From: Teleogryllus oceanicus
Lineage: Eukaryota > Arthropoda > Insecta > Orthoptera > Gryllidae
Reading direction: 5' to 3'
Assembly: GCA_964035755.1 (NCBI GenBank)
Contig: CAXIVR010000003.1
Location: 134,266,497 to 134,330,496 of the forward strand
Length of the DNA: 64,000 bases
A program made the position numbers and the translations under genes. The notes beneath the pieces were generated by a model. It ran no database searches, was not told the DNA's origin, and saw only the letters and a program-made list of their open reading frames with translations. Within the stretch, counting starts at the first letter, position 1. Each line of letters begins with the position of its first letter. Shown piece after piece: positions 46,195 through 58,030 of the stretch.

Positions 46195-46485
46195 ATACCG
46201 TACTCAGAAGTACAAAGAGGTGAATGGTGAATGACCAAAGAAATGCGCAATCTTTTTTATGTATTGTGGAAATCTTATGTCGACGACTTGTTAATCCTCA
46301 GTCGTGTTTGTTTTATTTTCTTAATCGAACTGAAACGCTTGAGTTAAAGAATTTAAAGTAACGACAATTTGAGCACACGTTTAGAAATTGTTTGAGATGA
46401 ATCCAAGAACACCATGAAAATACAGTTTGTTGGGAATGTGGATGTGTATGGACAGAGCTATTAAACGTTGTACGTTGAGTTGGAC
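46195..46485. other. AT-rich non-coding sequence
   Basis: Nothing recognised. Confidence 0.4.
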
Positions 46486-46489
46486 GTGG

Positions 46490-46920
46490 TAACATTCGAC
46501 GCGCTTTGCTGTTGGAGCGCGCGCTGGCGCGACTCCAGCGAGAGTGCGCTGGCGCGGGGCGGGGCGGGGCGGCGTGTGATGGAATGGGACGGCGCATGGC
46601 GGAGCGGGACGGGACGGTGCGAGGCGGAGCGAGGTGGCTCGGGCCGGGGGAAGCTGGTGGCGTGACGAGGCGAGGGGCGCGGGGCAGTGCGGGCCGGCGC
46701 GAGGTGGTGCGGGGCGGCGCGGGGTGGCGCGAGGTGGCGCGAGGTGGCGCGGGGTGGCGCGGGGCGGCGCGGGGCGGCCCGTGGCAGCGACGGAGATGAA
46801 TGGGCGGTGGCGAATCCGCGGAAAAGCCAGCGGCTGCCGCGGCGCTAACGCATTGCGCGCGCCCTGCCGCGCCGCGCCGCCTCATTGCCCCAGCGCTGCG
46901 CCTCCGCGCTGCATCTTAAT
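46490..46920. other. G+C-rich island carrying a decamer minisatellite
   Basis: Strongly G-rich plus strand (GGCGCGGGG-type words throughout 46545-46790), ending in CGCCGCGCCGCC at 46862-46880. Overlapping Gly/Arg/Trp-rich and Pro/Arg/Ala-rich open frames are translations of the repeat. Confidence 0.6.
46691..46780 (+). repeat. 10-bp GC-rich minisatellite
   Basis: Nine consecutive decamers fit GRGGYGGCGC with exact 10-bp phase. More degenerate GCGRGGYGG words extend upstream to about 46550. Each unit carries a GGG/GGGG run, so the array is quadruplex-prone. Confidence 0.9.
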
Positions 46921-46924
46921 CAAA

Positions 46925-47280
46925 CTTTATGTGCAGTTATGGAGTGGACATGTCACCGCTTTTCAGCTCATAGGTACTCTTTCTTCGTTATTTGGCAGAA
47001 GCACTCGCTTCCATTTTTGGCCATTGCGTGATATTAATGGGGGGATGTTAGATTCAGTTCCCCGAATGACTGCACTTCCAATATTTTTTCTAATAGGATG
47101 AAAAATAGAAATTATACATTTTCGTCCCTTTATATTCGAGAGGATTTCAAGATAAGAATCTTTACTATGTAGTACGAAAGTAACGTTCCCGTGCGGACTG
47201 AATGTGTTGTCTTGTCATGCTTAATGATGACGTTGAAGCTACAAGAGTTGAAAGGAAAAGCTTGTGCTGAATGCTTTTTG
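46925..47280. other. Non-coding sequence
   Basis: AT-rich spacer. Nothing recognised. Confidence 0.4.
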
Positions 47281-47282
47281 TT

Positions 47283-47783
47283 GGCTGATTCCGGACCCCA
47301 TAACTGGTAGGGTCATTATTCCCATAAGTGTAGTTCATGATTGTTCTCGTGAGATGGCGGTGATCTTCTCCCGCTAGATGGCGAAATCTAATTTCGGGGG
47401 TTTTACCCAAATAGCAATTACCCATCAGCGTGGCCCCACACCTACGGGACAAACTCTCAAACCCCCCAATGGTCTCCCGACATGTGTGGTAGTTTGTACA
47501 TATAAGTGAAAGTGTGTATAAGTAAGGAGTGAAGATGGAACAAGGATGAGGAAGGAATGATCACGAGTCATGGTTCGTTTGGTAGGGTACTGCTCCTGTA
47601 TTCGCCTGACGTTGATCGGAGAAAACATGGAAAACTACAGTTCAGAGCAGCCGGCCGCCAGAATTCTCCCCCAGACACCGGCCGAATTCGACCAAGCTAG
47701 TGTCGAAAATCCTGCCTCCGAACCCGAGGACCTCCCAATCAGAAGGAACTCAGTGACATCATTTGATGCCCTGAGCCACTGCA
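47283..47783 (-). repeat. tRNA-derived SINE family B, copy 6 (near full length)
   Basis: Minus-strand head CAGTGGCTCAGGGCATCAAA with a degraded B-box region, then the family body in order to GGAATCAGCC. The stem arm GATCGGAG is present on the plus strand near 47613, but its partner reads ACAGTTCAG, so the hairpin is broken. Confidence 0.8.
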
Positions 47784-47789
47784 GACTGT

Positions 47790-48185
47790 GTCCTGAGTAC
47801 GGCTCGCTCGTCCGTCTCGACGCTGACGCTCGCTGTCGGATGAGGCAGTGAGTTCGCTTCTCTCAAACGCTTACCGCGGCCCGCCCCGCCCCGCGCGCTG
47901 CCTTCTTCTGTCGCAGGCGAGGCTCGCTTCTGATTGCGGCGTTGTGTAGAGTATTCCAGAGGCCGAGGAGTGGAAGCCGACAGCTCGGCGAAATCCGCGG
48001 GGACCCTCCCCCCGGAGGCTGCCGTCAAAAGAGGTTTCGTCCAAAAGAAAGAACAGGGCGCCGATCCAGCCGAGGGAGAAGGATCCACGTCCGCGGGCGC
48101 GAGAAATCGAAATGCGAGACGCGACAGTGGCGGGGGGTAAGGTCGGTTCGGGGTGCGGAGACACGTGTCGTGTTAAAAGCATATC
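47790..48185. other. G+C-rich island
   Basis: CpG-rich, directly abutting SINE B6. Frames in several phases are open. Confidence 0.4.
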
Positions 48186-48189
48186 CTAC

Positions 48190-48810
48190 ATATGTCTTTA
48201 AATATCCGAGGGACATCAGAGGAGTAGCTCTCCTCTGAAATGAAGAAGGTTCATGAACTTAGAGAAATTCCATTATTATAATTGCCCATAACTTTCTTGT
48301 GTCAGTCAGTCTTGTCAAATTATTACCAATACTATCTCAGCGATTGTGATTTCAGGAAGTTGAATGCTATTAGGCGAGAAAGGGTATCGTTCAAAGGATG
48401 ATAAATTTTAGGGAACAGTGAAATGATTCATGCGGGTGGTGAATCGGTAAACGGATGCGTTAAAGGTGTAAGCCACTTAACGCAAACTAGCCGCTTCCTT
48501 TCGCATTTAGTCAGTTTGTTTAGTGACTTCGTCACCTTTTTCTGATAACTCGATGCCATCCAATATATGCTATTCATTCATTTAAGTTTAATAAAAGGGC
48601 AAATGATGTACTCGAGAATGTTAAGGTAAAGGGAAATATAATTATTGAAACCGAACACCCTGGAATAATGGCCCACTGCCCTGTAGAGTCTGCCGAAAAT
48701 AAACGAAAACATTTTTGCTTAAGGTATGGACATTACATTTTTCGAGAGGTATAATACACTTTATGAACACTTTCAGACACGGAAGGATTGCGCATTTTCA
48801 ATGTGACTGT
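48190..48810. other. AT-rich non-coding sequence
   Basis: Contains a small hairpin, TGCGTTAA (48456-48463) / TTAACGCA (48477-48484). No gene. Confidence 0.4.
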
Positions 48811-48814
48811 AGAT

Positions 48815-49330
48815 AATGTCGCGGCGGGTCCTCCGAGGTCGCTCCTATGGTGCTCATCAGCGTCGAGTCGCCCTTCTCTGCGGCCTGCCTCCGGGCGGCG
48901 CGGCGCGGCCCCAGCTGGCAGACGGCGCCACGGGGGCGCGGAGCGGACGCCAGGGGGCAGAGGGCGTCCTGAATAATTTCGAGCGTCGGGAGGGGGCGGG
49001 GCGGGGCAGAAGCAGGGGAGGGAGCGCATAACGCCGCGCCGCGCCGCGCCGCGCAGGCCCCGGGCGTACGCCGCTCTCGCCTGGCAAGCCACGGCGCGCG
49101 CCACTCGTGCCGGCAGCCGCCTCTTTGACATGCAGATTACCCCTGCGGTTGTTCCAGTCGCCCCCCCGCCCCCATTCCACCTCTGTGTGGGCGCTCCCGC
49201 GTGTTTAGGGCGCGTGCCTCCGCGTCTTTCTCACCTCACCGCTTCGTCGTTTTTCGCATCTGCGCCACGCGCCTCCGTTTTGGCTCAGCACTCGTTCCAG
49301 CCTCTCCTTGCCTCAACTCTTGGCCTCTCG
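48815..49330. other. G+C-rich island
   Basis: CpG-dense, including CCGCGCCGCGCCGCGCCGCG at about 49034-49054. The right edge (49200-49330) is pyrimidine-rich, like a leader sequence, without a coding exon. Confidence 0.45.
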
Positions 49331-49354
49331 TCGTTCGGCATCGGTGATTCTAAG

Positions 49355-49745
49355 GAATCGGTTGATATCAATGCACATCCTCTATCCAGGAGGTTCTAAG
49401 GTTTGAGTCCCGGTGGTAGCAGGATTTTTCACACTAGCTACAGATCTTGCAAGGTCGGATTCAGCCTCTGTCCGGAGGAGAATTCTAGCGGCCAGCTACT
49501 CTGATTGGTAGTTTTCCGCCGATTCTTGCTGTGTGGCCAGTCGGGAGCTTAGAGCTTGTCCCTGCCGGGGCGATGCCACGCTAGTGGGAGATGTCTGGTT
49601 AGGAGAAATCCTCGCTAGCCGACGAATATGTCGGCGCTGAATCTCGCCATACGGAAGACAACTGCCACCGCCATAGATAAAAGAATGCTCTACGCTTACG
49701 GGACTCATGACCTTAGTCATTGATGCTCCCAATATTGCTAATGTA
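49355..49745 (+). repeat. tRNA-derived SINE family B, copy 7 (internal deletion)
   Basis: The head region contains AAGGTTTGAGTCCCGG (B box, one change) and GTGGTAGCAGGATTTTTC. The body runs to GGTAGTTTTCCGCCG and then jumps to GTGTGGCCAGTCGGGAGC, skipping about 130 bp that copies 1 and 5 have between these points. It continues to the family end at about 49745. Confidence 0.8.
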
Positions 49746-49749
49746 TCAT

Positions 49750-50085
49750 TTTCCGACGTCAGGCTTCCACAAAGCTTTTTACTTTTGAAGTTCTTTTTCG
49801 CTTTCGTGTTTTCAACCTGATCGTAAAACCTTTTTCATATGTGCGTTGCTTTGATACGCGTCATAGAATAACACTATCTTATGCAAAATGGAGCACGAGT
49901 GCTTTGTCCGTCCCGCATAGAATACGGTGCTATTCTAGGACGCGCGTCAACGCAGCGCTCAATGCAAATGCCCTAAACGTTACGAGGGTGTGCGTACTAT
50001 TCATAACTTTTAACACCTAGAATCCTGTTCCACTGTAATACCAGAGACGCTTTCTGTCTCTCTCTCTCGCCCATTCATACGTGTG
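49750..50085. other. Non-coding sequence
   Basis: Mixed composition. A short (CT)n run lies at about 50055-50067. Nothing else. Confidence 0.4.
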
Positions 50086-50089
50086 CACC

Positions 50090-50385
50090 CCATCTACGCT
50101 CTCCGAATTTCGTCGTCCACCTCAATCGCGCGAGTAACCTGGCGTGACCTGTGTACTCCGCCTCGCCCGCTTCCTTGCTTTGCATCTGATGCGCCCTTGC
50201 TGACAACGAAGGGCCAATTTGGAGGCTTTCTCCGCGCTCCCCCGGGCGGAGAGCGGCTAACGTGACCTTTGCGCGGGAGTCGCCGGCTGGGGCTTATGCG
50301 TCCGACCCCCGTAATCATTCATGACCCCGAAATTTGTGTTCGCGGCGCCGAAACCTGCGCTTCTCTGAGCTGCATCCTTTACATC
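50090..50385. promoter_or_regulatory. G+C-rich island with motif-dense right half; possible regulatory element
   Basis: The right half (50210-50330) holds GGCCAATTTGGAGG, GCTAACGTGACCTTTGCG, GGGCTTATGCG and CCCGTAATCATTCATGACC. TGACCTTTG resembles a nuclear-receptor half-site. Inference only. Confidence 0.25.
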
Positions 50386-50389
50386 TTGC

Positions 50390-51685
50390 CATTTGAAGTA
50401 GACGTGTAAATTAATGTGAACATCTATTTTCTTTCAACTCCTAATTTTTCGCGGTGTAATTTTTGGTGAAAGGATTGCATTTCGTTTGTTCTTTTGTTTT
50501 CTTTTAGTCCTCAATTTGAAGCACAAATTACGTTTCACCAATATTTCAAAGGGTAAAAATTCCCTATCAATTCGACTTATGTAATTATTTCAATTATTCT
50601 TGTCGACACAATTTCGGTAATACACTACTGTTCAGATATGATGGCATTGGCTGATTGATTTTCCTGTCAGATATTTTTATGGTATTTATATGTAATGGTT
50701 TTAGAGGGCACTGCCGTATTTGAAGCGTTTTGTTATTATGTAATGGTCCTTGTAAATTACGTGTAATTTTCTCCCACTCGCTGCAAACACGTCGCAGGAG
50801 CATACTTTTTCTTGAGAAATACTGCTAATCCATGTTAGTGTTATTTTATTCACTAAATCTGATTTGCAGAATTTCTCGTTGGAGTAATTAAGAGCCGCAA
50901 AAGTGCCAATGCATTGCTTTTAATCTTTGGTGAAAAAAGATTAGTCCAGAAAATGGCATGTTGTTGTTAACTAAATTTTATTTGCGGCGCAATTTGAATT
51001 TAAAATATATTTTCTTCTTTACATAAACCATCTCTGCCACCGAAGCACATTTCGAGGATTACAAAACACTATGACGAATTGCCAAAGGGTTTCAGTGAAG
51101 AAGCGCGAAGCTCCGAGGTGAGTGGAGCAGTGGGCTTTACCCCCCCTTCCCCCAAGCCACTGAACAGCATTCACCTTCCGTTTCCCGTGGCTATTGATGA
51201 ATTGTGTTATTATTGAGCCTCTTCGCTCTACCTGTCACAAATAATTTGTTGTATAATGCTTTATCTCTCTACATGATTTCTTCGAAAGGTCGTTTACACA
51301 TTCAGTAATTTTGAGATGATGAAACCTGACGATTTTCTAAGGAGTAGATGGCAGATTATTACTCCTAAATTTTATACACATTAAATGTTATCCAAATTTA
51401 TTTTCAAGAACCACTTTAATCTGATAAGTTGGTTTATGAATGTGATTCCTCGAGGTAGCCATCGCTCGTAACAATATTGTCAGTTTCTATAGTGTCAAGC
51501 TATTCAAGTCGACGGGTATTCCCAGAACCTCTCTATAGTTGAAGATACTGTCGTCAACATCTGCGGTTTCACAGCTTTCATTCGTCAGCGCCAACTTCCT
51601 TGTCGCCTCATTTTTCCCGGTAAAAATCCGTATTGTGCCTCCGTCTCTTTCATTCTCGCCGCGTCCTCCTGTTGTCTGCTTGTGC
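50390..51685. other. AT-rich non-coding sequence
   Basis: About 1.3 kb with nothing recognised. Confidence 0.4.
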
Positions 51686-52029
51686 ACTGCTACAGCGTGT
51701 CCCAAATAAATGTTACAAACGCATAGAGGGTGTGAAGCGATCGAAAATTATCACTTTTGCCAAAAAAACCTTTAGTGTGAAATTTTTAAACGAAGTTACA
51801 CGTCATAGTTGGCCTTGAATCGGCATCCCCGTACGCAAAGGTGTTCGGCAGGTTCGTAAGACATCCTTACTGCGTCAACCTGCAGAACATTTCGCGGAAA
51901 GGAGTAGCCTCACAATGAGGGGCAGATGTCACATGTGCATCTCCGTTTTGTGAAATGTCCCATTACATGTTACTTGAAAAAATGACCTCCGCACATCCGG
52001 CAACAATGTGAAATATTTATTCTGAGACC

Positions 52030-52410
52030 CGCTGTAATGCCACCGGCGGCGCGGCGGCATTCAGGTCGCGGCGTAGCAGGTGCCGCGCGGGTGGCCTACC
52101 CGTCACCGGCGCCGCGCCGTTGCCCGCCGGGACTTGGAGCTCCTTTATCCAACTTTTATGCGAATCGGGGAGCGGGCGGGCGCCTTTTCATACGATAACC
52201 CTGTGGGGAAATAGGAAGGCGCGCGCACAATGCGCTGAAACTTTTACGCGTCGCGCAACTTGGTTTCGATGGAGCGCTCTCGCCCGCGGGCGCCGCCCCT
52301 GCCCCAGCCCCAGCCGCCGAGTGCGGCGCCCGCCGATCAACGAGGCTGGCCGGCAGCTACAGGGAGAGATGCGTTCCCTTTGAGCAGATGTCGAGGACCG
52401 GAGTGTAGTG
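52030..52410. other. G+C-rich island
   Basis: CpG-rich, with CCGGCGGCGCGGCGG at about 52041-52055. Overlapping open frames on both strands. Confidence 0.45.
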
Positions 52411-52419
52411 AATCGCTTA

Positions 52420-53315
52420 GCCACATATCCTCTCCGTCTTATCACCGTCGTAAACATGTGTTTTATTCCTTATTTATGATAGTCTCTTTAATCATAATTA
52501 GAAAATAATCGACTGGTTGATAAACTACATTACCTATTTCCAATGCGCGCAAAAACTAAAAGAAAAAAAGTGCAATATAAGGCGATGCAAGACGTGCCTA
52601 TGGTTTTGTTAGAGACCCATGAATTCGGAAAAAAAATCCAAAAACAATGGAAAAACTATTTTTATACGTGTGCAATGTGTGTACTTGTCTTCGTAAAACC
52701 ATTTTGTGTGGTTTTGTTCGGCCATTAATACGAATTATTTGTGTGTTTACCTGTTTTATGGATGGGATTCGAACGAGTAAAATTATCAACAAGTGCCTGT
52801 ATTTGCAATTAAATCACTAACGTGCAGTGCGTGTCATTAAATACTGATTGAATCGTTAACTTCACTTAATAGGAGTTTATTACAACCGTCCGTTACGTAT
52901 TCTCGTAAAACACTCCGAATAGTCATTAAAAACAGTTGTATTGTTTGTATGAATTTCTGATTGATCGAGAACTTACAGTAGTTTGCAACGTATACTGCCA
53001 GTTGACGTTCGTAAATATGGAGAATATCTAAATCCCATCGTTTCTTTTTTGCAACGATTATTTTCGATTTTAATCTCTCGGATGTATTTGTTTCTCCTTA
53101 AATAAAGTTCCGAACATGCCCTCAGACACGTTTCCAATATATTTTGCATCATCAGAATATGCTGTGTATCTGGTGTGTCGCGAAATATAACTACAAGCAT
53201 TTAATTGCTGATTCCTAATTTTAATTCCAAATACAATTCACAGGCAATAATTATCTCCTAGGATCTCAATTTTCCTTCGTATTAAGCATCGTCAATGACT
53301 TGTTTCTTCACCGTT
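52420..53315. other. AT-rich non-coding sequence
   Basis: Nothing recognised. An isolated GGGATTCGAAC phrase near 52755 was rejected as a tRNA. Confidence 0.4.
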
Positions 53316-53319
53316 GGCG

Positions 53320-53560
53320 TCACGTTGCGCCGTCAGCTGCCCCGCCAGGTCCCGCCCCGCTCCTCCCCGCCCCACCCCACCCCGCCCCGCTCCGCGCTGC
53401 TCCGCCGCCGGCGTGCACGCCTGTCCGCATTTCTAACCAATGGGCAGTGCCGCGGGCTGGGAATTGAATTGTGCGCTGGGGCTTCGAGGTGAACGTTAAC
53501 TGGCTTACGAGGCACGCAGCGCATGCTTTGGCGCCAGCCGCGGCAGACGCCTTCCCGCCT
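53320..53560. other. G+C-rich island with (CCCCG/A)n
   Basis: CpG-rich, with a CCCCGCCCCACCCC-type run at 53360-53392. No gene. Confidence 0.45.
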
Positions 53561-53569
53561 TTGCTCTCG

Positions 53570-54175
53570 AAGACTTCTGCTGCAAATACGTGCTACATGT
53601 TTGCACTTTCTGTAACGCCCAGTCCTGTTTAAACCTTGACCTCACGTCCGCAGATTGGCAGACTCGAGGTCTCTTTATCGTACTGGAATGTTTCTTGAAC
53701 AAGGGCGAATAGGTCATGTACGGCTGGGGATTAAAAATAGGAATGAAAAGATCTCGTACAGTCAGAGTGACATGTTTTACGTGTTGCCAGAAATCCGGCT
53801 GGAATATATATGGGGGAACTACGAACACAACAGAACAGCCGGACTCTAGAATTTATAATCCAATCTAATTAGCAATTGTTTAAAATAGTAGCCACCGTGG
53901 AACTCCATTCTAGAATCTCCCGATGTAGAGAGGTTCAATTTCAGTCTCGCAAACGTACACTTAACACAATAGAAGCATTCGAGGAAGAATACAAAGAACT
54001 TGATTTAGATTAGGTAAAATAAATTTCATTAAATCTCCTACTTGCCACGAATATTATTTCACGAATGATTGGTCTGAAATATCTTCTCTTCATTTTCTCG
54101 GGCGTCAAATATGTAAAGCCGCTACTCTGTCTCGATTACTGGCGAAACCGAGACACTTTTTCTCCCTCATAAAGC
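53570..54175. other. Non-coding sequence of mixed composition
   Basis: Two overlapping frames on opposite strands (53655-53849 plus, 53505-53828 minus) are open, without motifs. Neither is supported. Confidence 0.35.
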
Positions 54176-54179
54176 GATG

Positions 54180-54920
54180 CACCCTAGAGGTTCCGTCCGC
54201 TTGGCTCCAGCCGCTTTAACTCGCCGCTATCTCTTCAGGAGATAATGAGTGGGAGGTGCCCTAACAAACACTGTTAATTGGCCGAGGACGTGCGCTGACG
54301 CTTCCTCTCGCCACAGATACTCATCGGGCGGCGAGGAAGTTTAAAGGACATTTTTACAACAAACACGATTATTCCAGCGAGGCGCCTCTCCCACGGGGTG
54401 GAAGCCGCAGTCCCCCTGTTCGTCCGCCCCGAACTGCGGCTTGTATCACTGGAACCGTGCTGCTCGAACCGGACTGCGACCGTCGGCGCTCCATCACCGC
54501 CAACCAGTGACATTCATCTGCTTACCGCATACACTCCATCACGACGCTCCGCCCTCCGGTGTTTCCAACGTTCGATATGTTCCGCCCCAACTTTATCCCT
54601 CGTCAATGCTATCCCTTTTCCCGGAAGCCTCGCCTTCCGCTGCCCTCGGCCAGCGCTCCCACAGTAGGGTGCGGGGGTAGCGCTTCCGTTTGTTAGCTCA
54701 GTGGCGTCGGCTTTAAAAGCGGCTGCTCCCGCGGGGCGGCTGCCTCGCGTTCCTGAGTCAGCTTCGCCCGGAGACGTCCCTCGCCCTCCCCGCCGCTCCA
54801 TCGCAAACAGATTAGGCCCTGCCCCTCCAGACGCGCGCTACGTCTTCCGATAACCGAATGAAATTAGCCCAGCGCCCGCTTGCCACACGCAGCTGCGGAC
54901 CTAAGTCCGTGATCTAGCAA
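54180..54920. other. Broad moderately G+C-rich island
   Basis: Lower CpG density than other islands. Frames are open on both strands at 54400-54670. No domain. Confidence 0.4.
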
Positions 54921-54929
54921 CGCGCTGTT

Positions 54930-55465
54930 AGTTTCTGCTCTGCGGCGCACTGCTTGCAAACTGGTTAAAAGTTTCTTAACAGGGAAACGTTTTGCTCTCG
55001 CTCTCTTCGTTGTAAATTAACTTACGAATTTGGGACTTTGGTTTCTTCAGTAATATTATATATCCGAGTTAATTTATTCCATTTGATCGTCTTTTACACT
55101 ATTTGTATCGTAATATACAGACGGCATTAATTATTTTAGTGTATTGTGTGTGCTCTGTGATTAATATTGACGTAGTACAAACTTCATAAACTCTTCATAT
55201 AGTAAAACTGCTTCCACTAATGATTTTTTCGGTGAAATTTTGAACTTCAAATGTGAAATGTAGCAAAGATGTTTTGTACTTTCCTATCGCGAAATCAATT
55301 GGCAGTCAAACCAAGAAGCATTGAGAAACGAAATTTTTTCGACGTCTCTCTCTTCAAATGTATTCTGTTGGCAGGCCGACGTTACCCATTTTCAGAATGC
55401 CTGTCGACAAGCTGTCTCCCATACATGATCTCATCTCCATTTGCTACTTTCCATACGTTCTGTAT
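54930..55465. other. AT-rich non-coding sequence
   Basis: Nothing recognised. Confidence 0.4.
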
Positions 55466-55489
55466 TTCATGCTTCACTCCGGAGGGTTG

Positions 55490-55740
55490 AAGTTGAAGAA
55501 GTACCAGTCGTGCACGAAGTAGGCGGCGACGGAAGGGCGTCGTTCGAATGAAGATGGGCAAAAATTGAAGGAGGCGCGCTGCCCGTCGCCGCGCGCCGAA
55601 GTGCGATCAAAAGGACGCGAGCGACCGGTGCGGCGCGGCGCTGCCGGGTTCTGGCAGTCTGGAAGCGCACGCCGCTGATTCAGCACAGGCGACTGGTCCC
55701 ACCACCCGCCCCGCGCCACGACACCCCGGCCGCTTCGTAA
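55490..55740. other. G+C-rich island overlapping a possible coding scrap
   Basis: CpG-rich. Its left edge overlaps a minus-strand frame that ends AYFVHDWYFFNFNPPE-stop at 55474-55535 (see findings). No start, acceptor or family could be established, so no gene is called. Confidence 0.35.
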
Positions 55741-55749
55741 TTTTCGCTT

Positions 55750-56600
55750 CTTCTTTCTTGCATCCCGTCCTTCAACCATTTCCTTCTACCTCCGCAGCTC
55801 CTTTCCCTCCCCCTCTGTTTTGCTTTTCCCGCCTCTTCTGGAATCCATTATTCCTCCATGGTGATGTCCTTTCTTCTCTACGTCCATTCTTTTCGATTCT
55901 CGTATTGCAATCGCCTCAGTCTTTTCCCTTTTCAAATTACATTCCATCTCCCACGAGCCAGAGCGATTCCACACAGATACCGCCAGTTCGCTACCCAATC
56001 CATCGGTTAACCTCGAGTTCAGCGAAAGATGCAGGATACCAAGGAAACTGTAGAAATGTGAAGGTATTAGAGTAAGATCAGAAAATCAGTACCCAATGTA
56101 TTCGGTGAAAGTAACGACATTTGGTACACAATAACTGGCGGCAAGAATAGAGAAGTTGAATATTTCAAAAGAAGGTAGTTTTCTCCCGATATACAAACAG
56201 CTTAGAAAATATGAGTGAAAGGGTGATTAATGGGGACGAAACTATTAAAAACAAGCTTTGTTATAGGAAGGACTTCATAAACAAATAAGTGGCAGTACAA
56301 CTACTAAGAAATGAGTAGTTAGTTGAATTGGGTCGGTGAAGTTGACGACGAAACAAGAGTTGAAAAAAGTAAGCTGAGGGGCGCATTCCTAATACTAAAC
56401 ACAAATCTGTCGCGAGGTCGAACCGGTGAGGAATCAGAGGAAGTGGAAAGACGATGAGCGGAAAGGAGAAAGAACGAACGTCAAGAAGCGGAAGCACACG
56501 TCTGTGGATGAGTGGTGGTGCGAGGGGACGACGGCGTTGCACTGCTGCTGCAGTGGCTCACTATGTAAAAATATTCCCTCTCAATAATGTAGCTGTGGTT
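55750..56600. other. Non-coding sequence, pyrimidine-rich at left
   Basis: Plus strand is C/T-rich at 55770-55930 and purine-rich at 56150-56500. Nothing coding is recognised. Confidence 0.4.
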
Positions 56601-56609
56601 ATGTAAATC

Positions 56610-56960
56610 CTCCTCGAGCGCGTCTGGAAAAAAGTCTTATAAGTCTGGCGATCCGGCCGTCGAACTTTTCCTCACTTAGCCCGCACTTTTCCTCGGCTTT
56701 CGACGAGACTGCCCGTCGCCACACACCCTTCTCCGCCTCTGCCTCCGCGGACACAGTTGCAGCCCCGGAAGGGAGGGCGCCGCGACTTATCACAGCAGCG
56801 CAGCCACGAGCCGCCTCATTTGGGGGCGGGGCGGGGCGACGCCCCTCGCCAACTCTCGCGGAATGTGCGAGACTTTTAAAAAATGCGTCTAACTTTTCGG
56901 GCTCAGCTACTGCGTCGCGAGGACCTGAAGTCGCACTCACACTGGAGCGTTTTGCTGTCT
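56610..56960. other. G+C-rich island
   Basis: CpG-rich with GGGGGCGGGGCGGGGCG (56821-56838), a GC-box pair. A minus-strand frame is open throughout without motifs. Confidence 0.4.
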
Positions 56961-56969
56961 CCATTCATA

Positions 56970-57440
56970 AACTCTGATGCAGGTCATTAGTTAAAAATTT
57001 AGATGCTGATGTTTTCTAAAGATCAGACTTTTTTAAGTTTCGTATAATTTAAAAGATAATAGATATACATTTTTGACGCCATTGTTTTGTATACATTGAT
57101 TTTTATACATTATCATTTCATAGAAAGCTGTGAAGAAATATTAGTTTCGAAATGTACATAATATGTTTACTAAGCAACAGCTTCAAAAATCTTGCTGATT
57201 TACCTTGAGTGCCTTCACAATCCTTCATTTGTATGTCTATATTCAAAATTAATGTTATAGGAATCAAACATTTAATTATTTAAAGAATAATACATGGAAT
57301 TCTGTTTTATCCTTTAATTCACAGCAACTACCTTTATGGACTAATAATTTAAAAATTGACATGTTTTCGTAGAGAGCGTGTTTTCTTTTGAATGCGCCAT
57401 TGAGTTTCATTTTCTTTAAAAAATATAAAGGAATTTTTGC
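56970..57440. other. AT-rich non-coding sequence
   Basis: Nothing recognised. Confidence 0.4.
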
Positions 57441-57449
57441 TATTCGCAT

Positions 57450-57725
57450 GCACGGACCTCCGTTCTCTCTTCCAAGACGTGTAGTACATTTTGCGAAGCG
57501 TGGGAGTGCCCAGGGCTGGCTCCGTCAGTTGGCGTTGGGGCTCTTCGCGGAAATAAAAGGCATCGCTAGCTTTTTCTCGTCCGGGCCGCCGCCACGTTCT
57601 TCGGTGCCGGGCTATTGCCGGCGGCACGCGGGGGGAGAGCCCCGGCCTTTGGGACGAGAGAGGGAACGAACGCGTAAGTGCATTGTAGATGCGCGGAAAG
57701 CTCCAGGGCATGTGTGCCTTGGCGG
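57450..57725. other. G+C-rich island
   Basis: CpG-rich at 57570-57660. Frames of 120 codons are open on both strands over the same bases, so neither is favoured. Confidence 0.4.
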
Positions 57726-57729
57726 TGTT

Positions 57730-58025
57730 GCGCTGATTCCAAGTCTATAAACGAATTATGAAGTTGTAGCCAGATAAGGGAGCGGGTGACCAGTTGAATG
57801 AATGTGCTCAAAAGTATATTACACGTGTGAGATCGTAACGGTGACAGGTACACTTGGAAAAATGGGAGTCATGGTCGCAACGTTTTGACAAGACGTCACC
57901 ACTAGAGAGCAAACACACAGATTTGCGAAAGTTTGAAGTATGAAAATTATTAGAAAGTAATAAACTACGGAATTAAACGTTTCAGGGGATTTCTTAGTTA
58001 TTATTCACTTACTGCAAGTTATTTT
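57730..58025. other. AT-rich non-coding sequence
   Basis: Nothing recognised. Confidence 0.4.
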
Positions 58026-58030
58026 ACCTT

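Noticed and set aside
51690..51980. GTGTCCCAAATAAATGTTAC at 51693 and ATGTCCCATTACATGTTAC at about 51954 as possible transposon ends
   Set aside because: The two strings are in direct rather than inverted orientation, and no target-site duplication could be found. Too weak to call.
52752..52765. GGGATTCGAAC phrase resembling a tRNA B box
   Set aside because: No A box at a suitable distance and no cloverleaf pairing on either strand.
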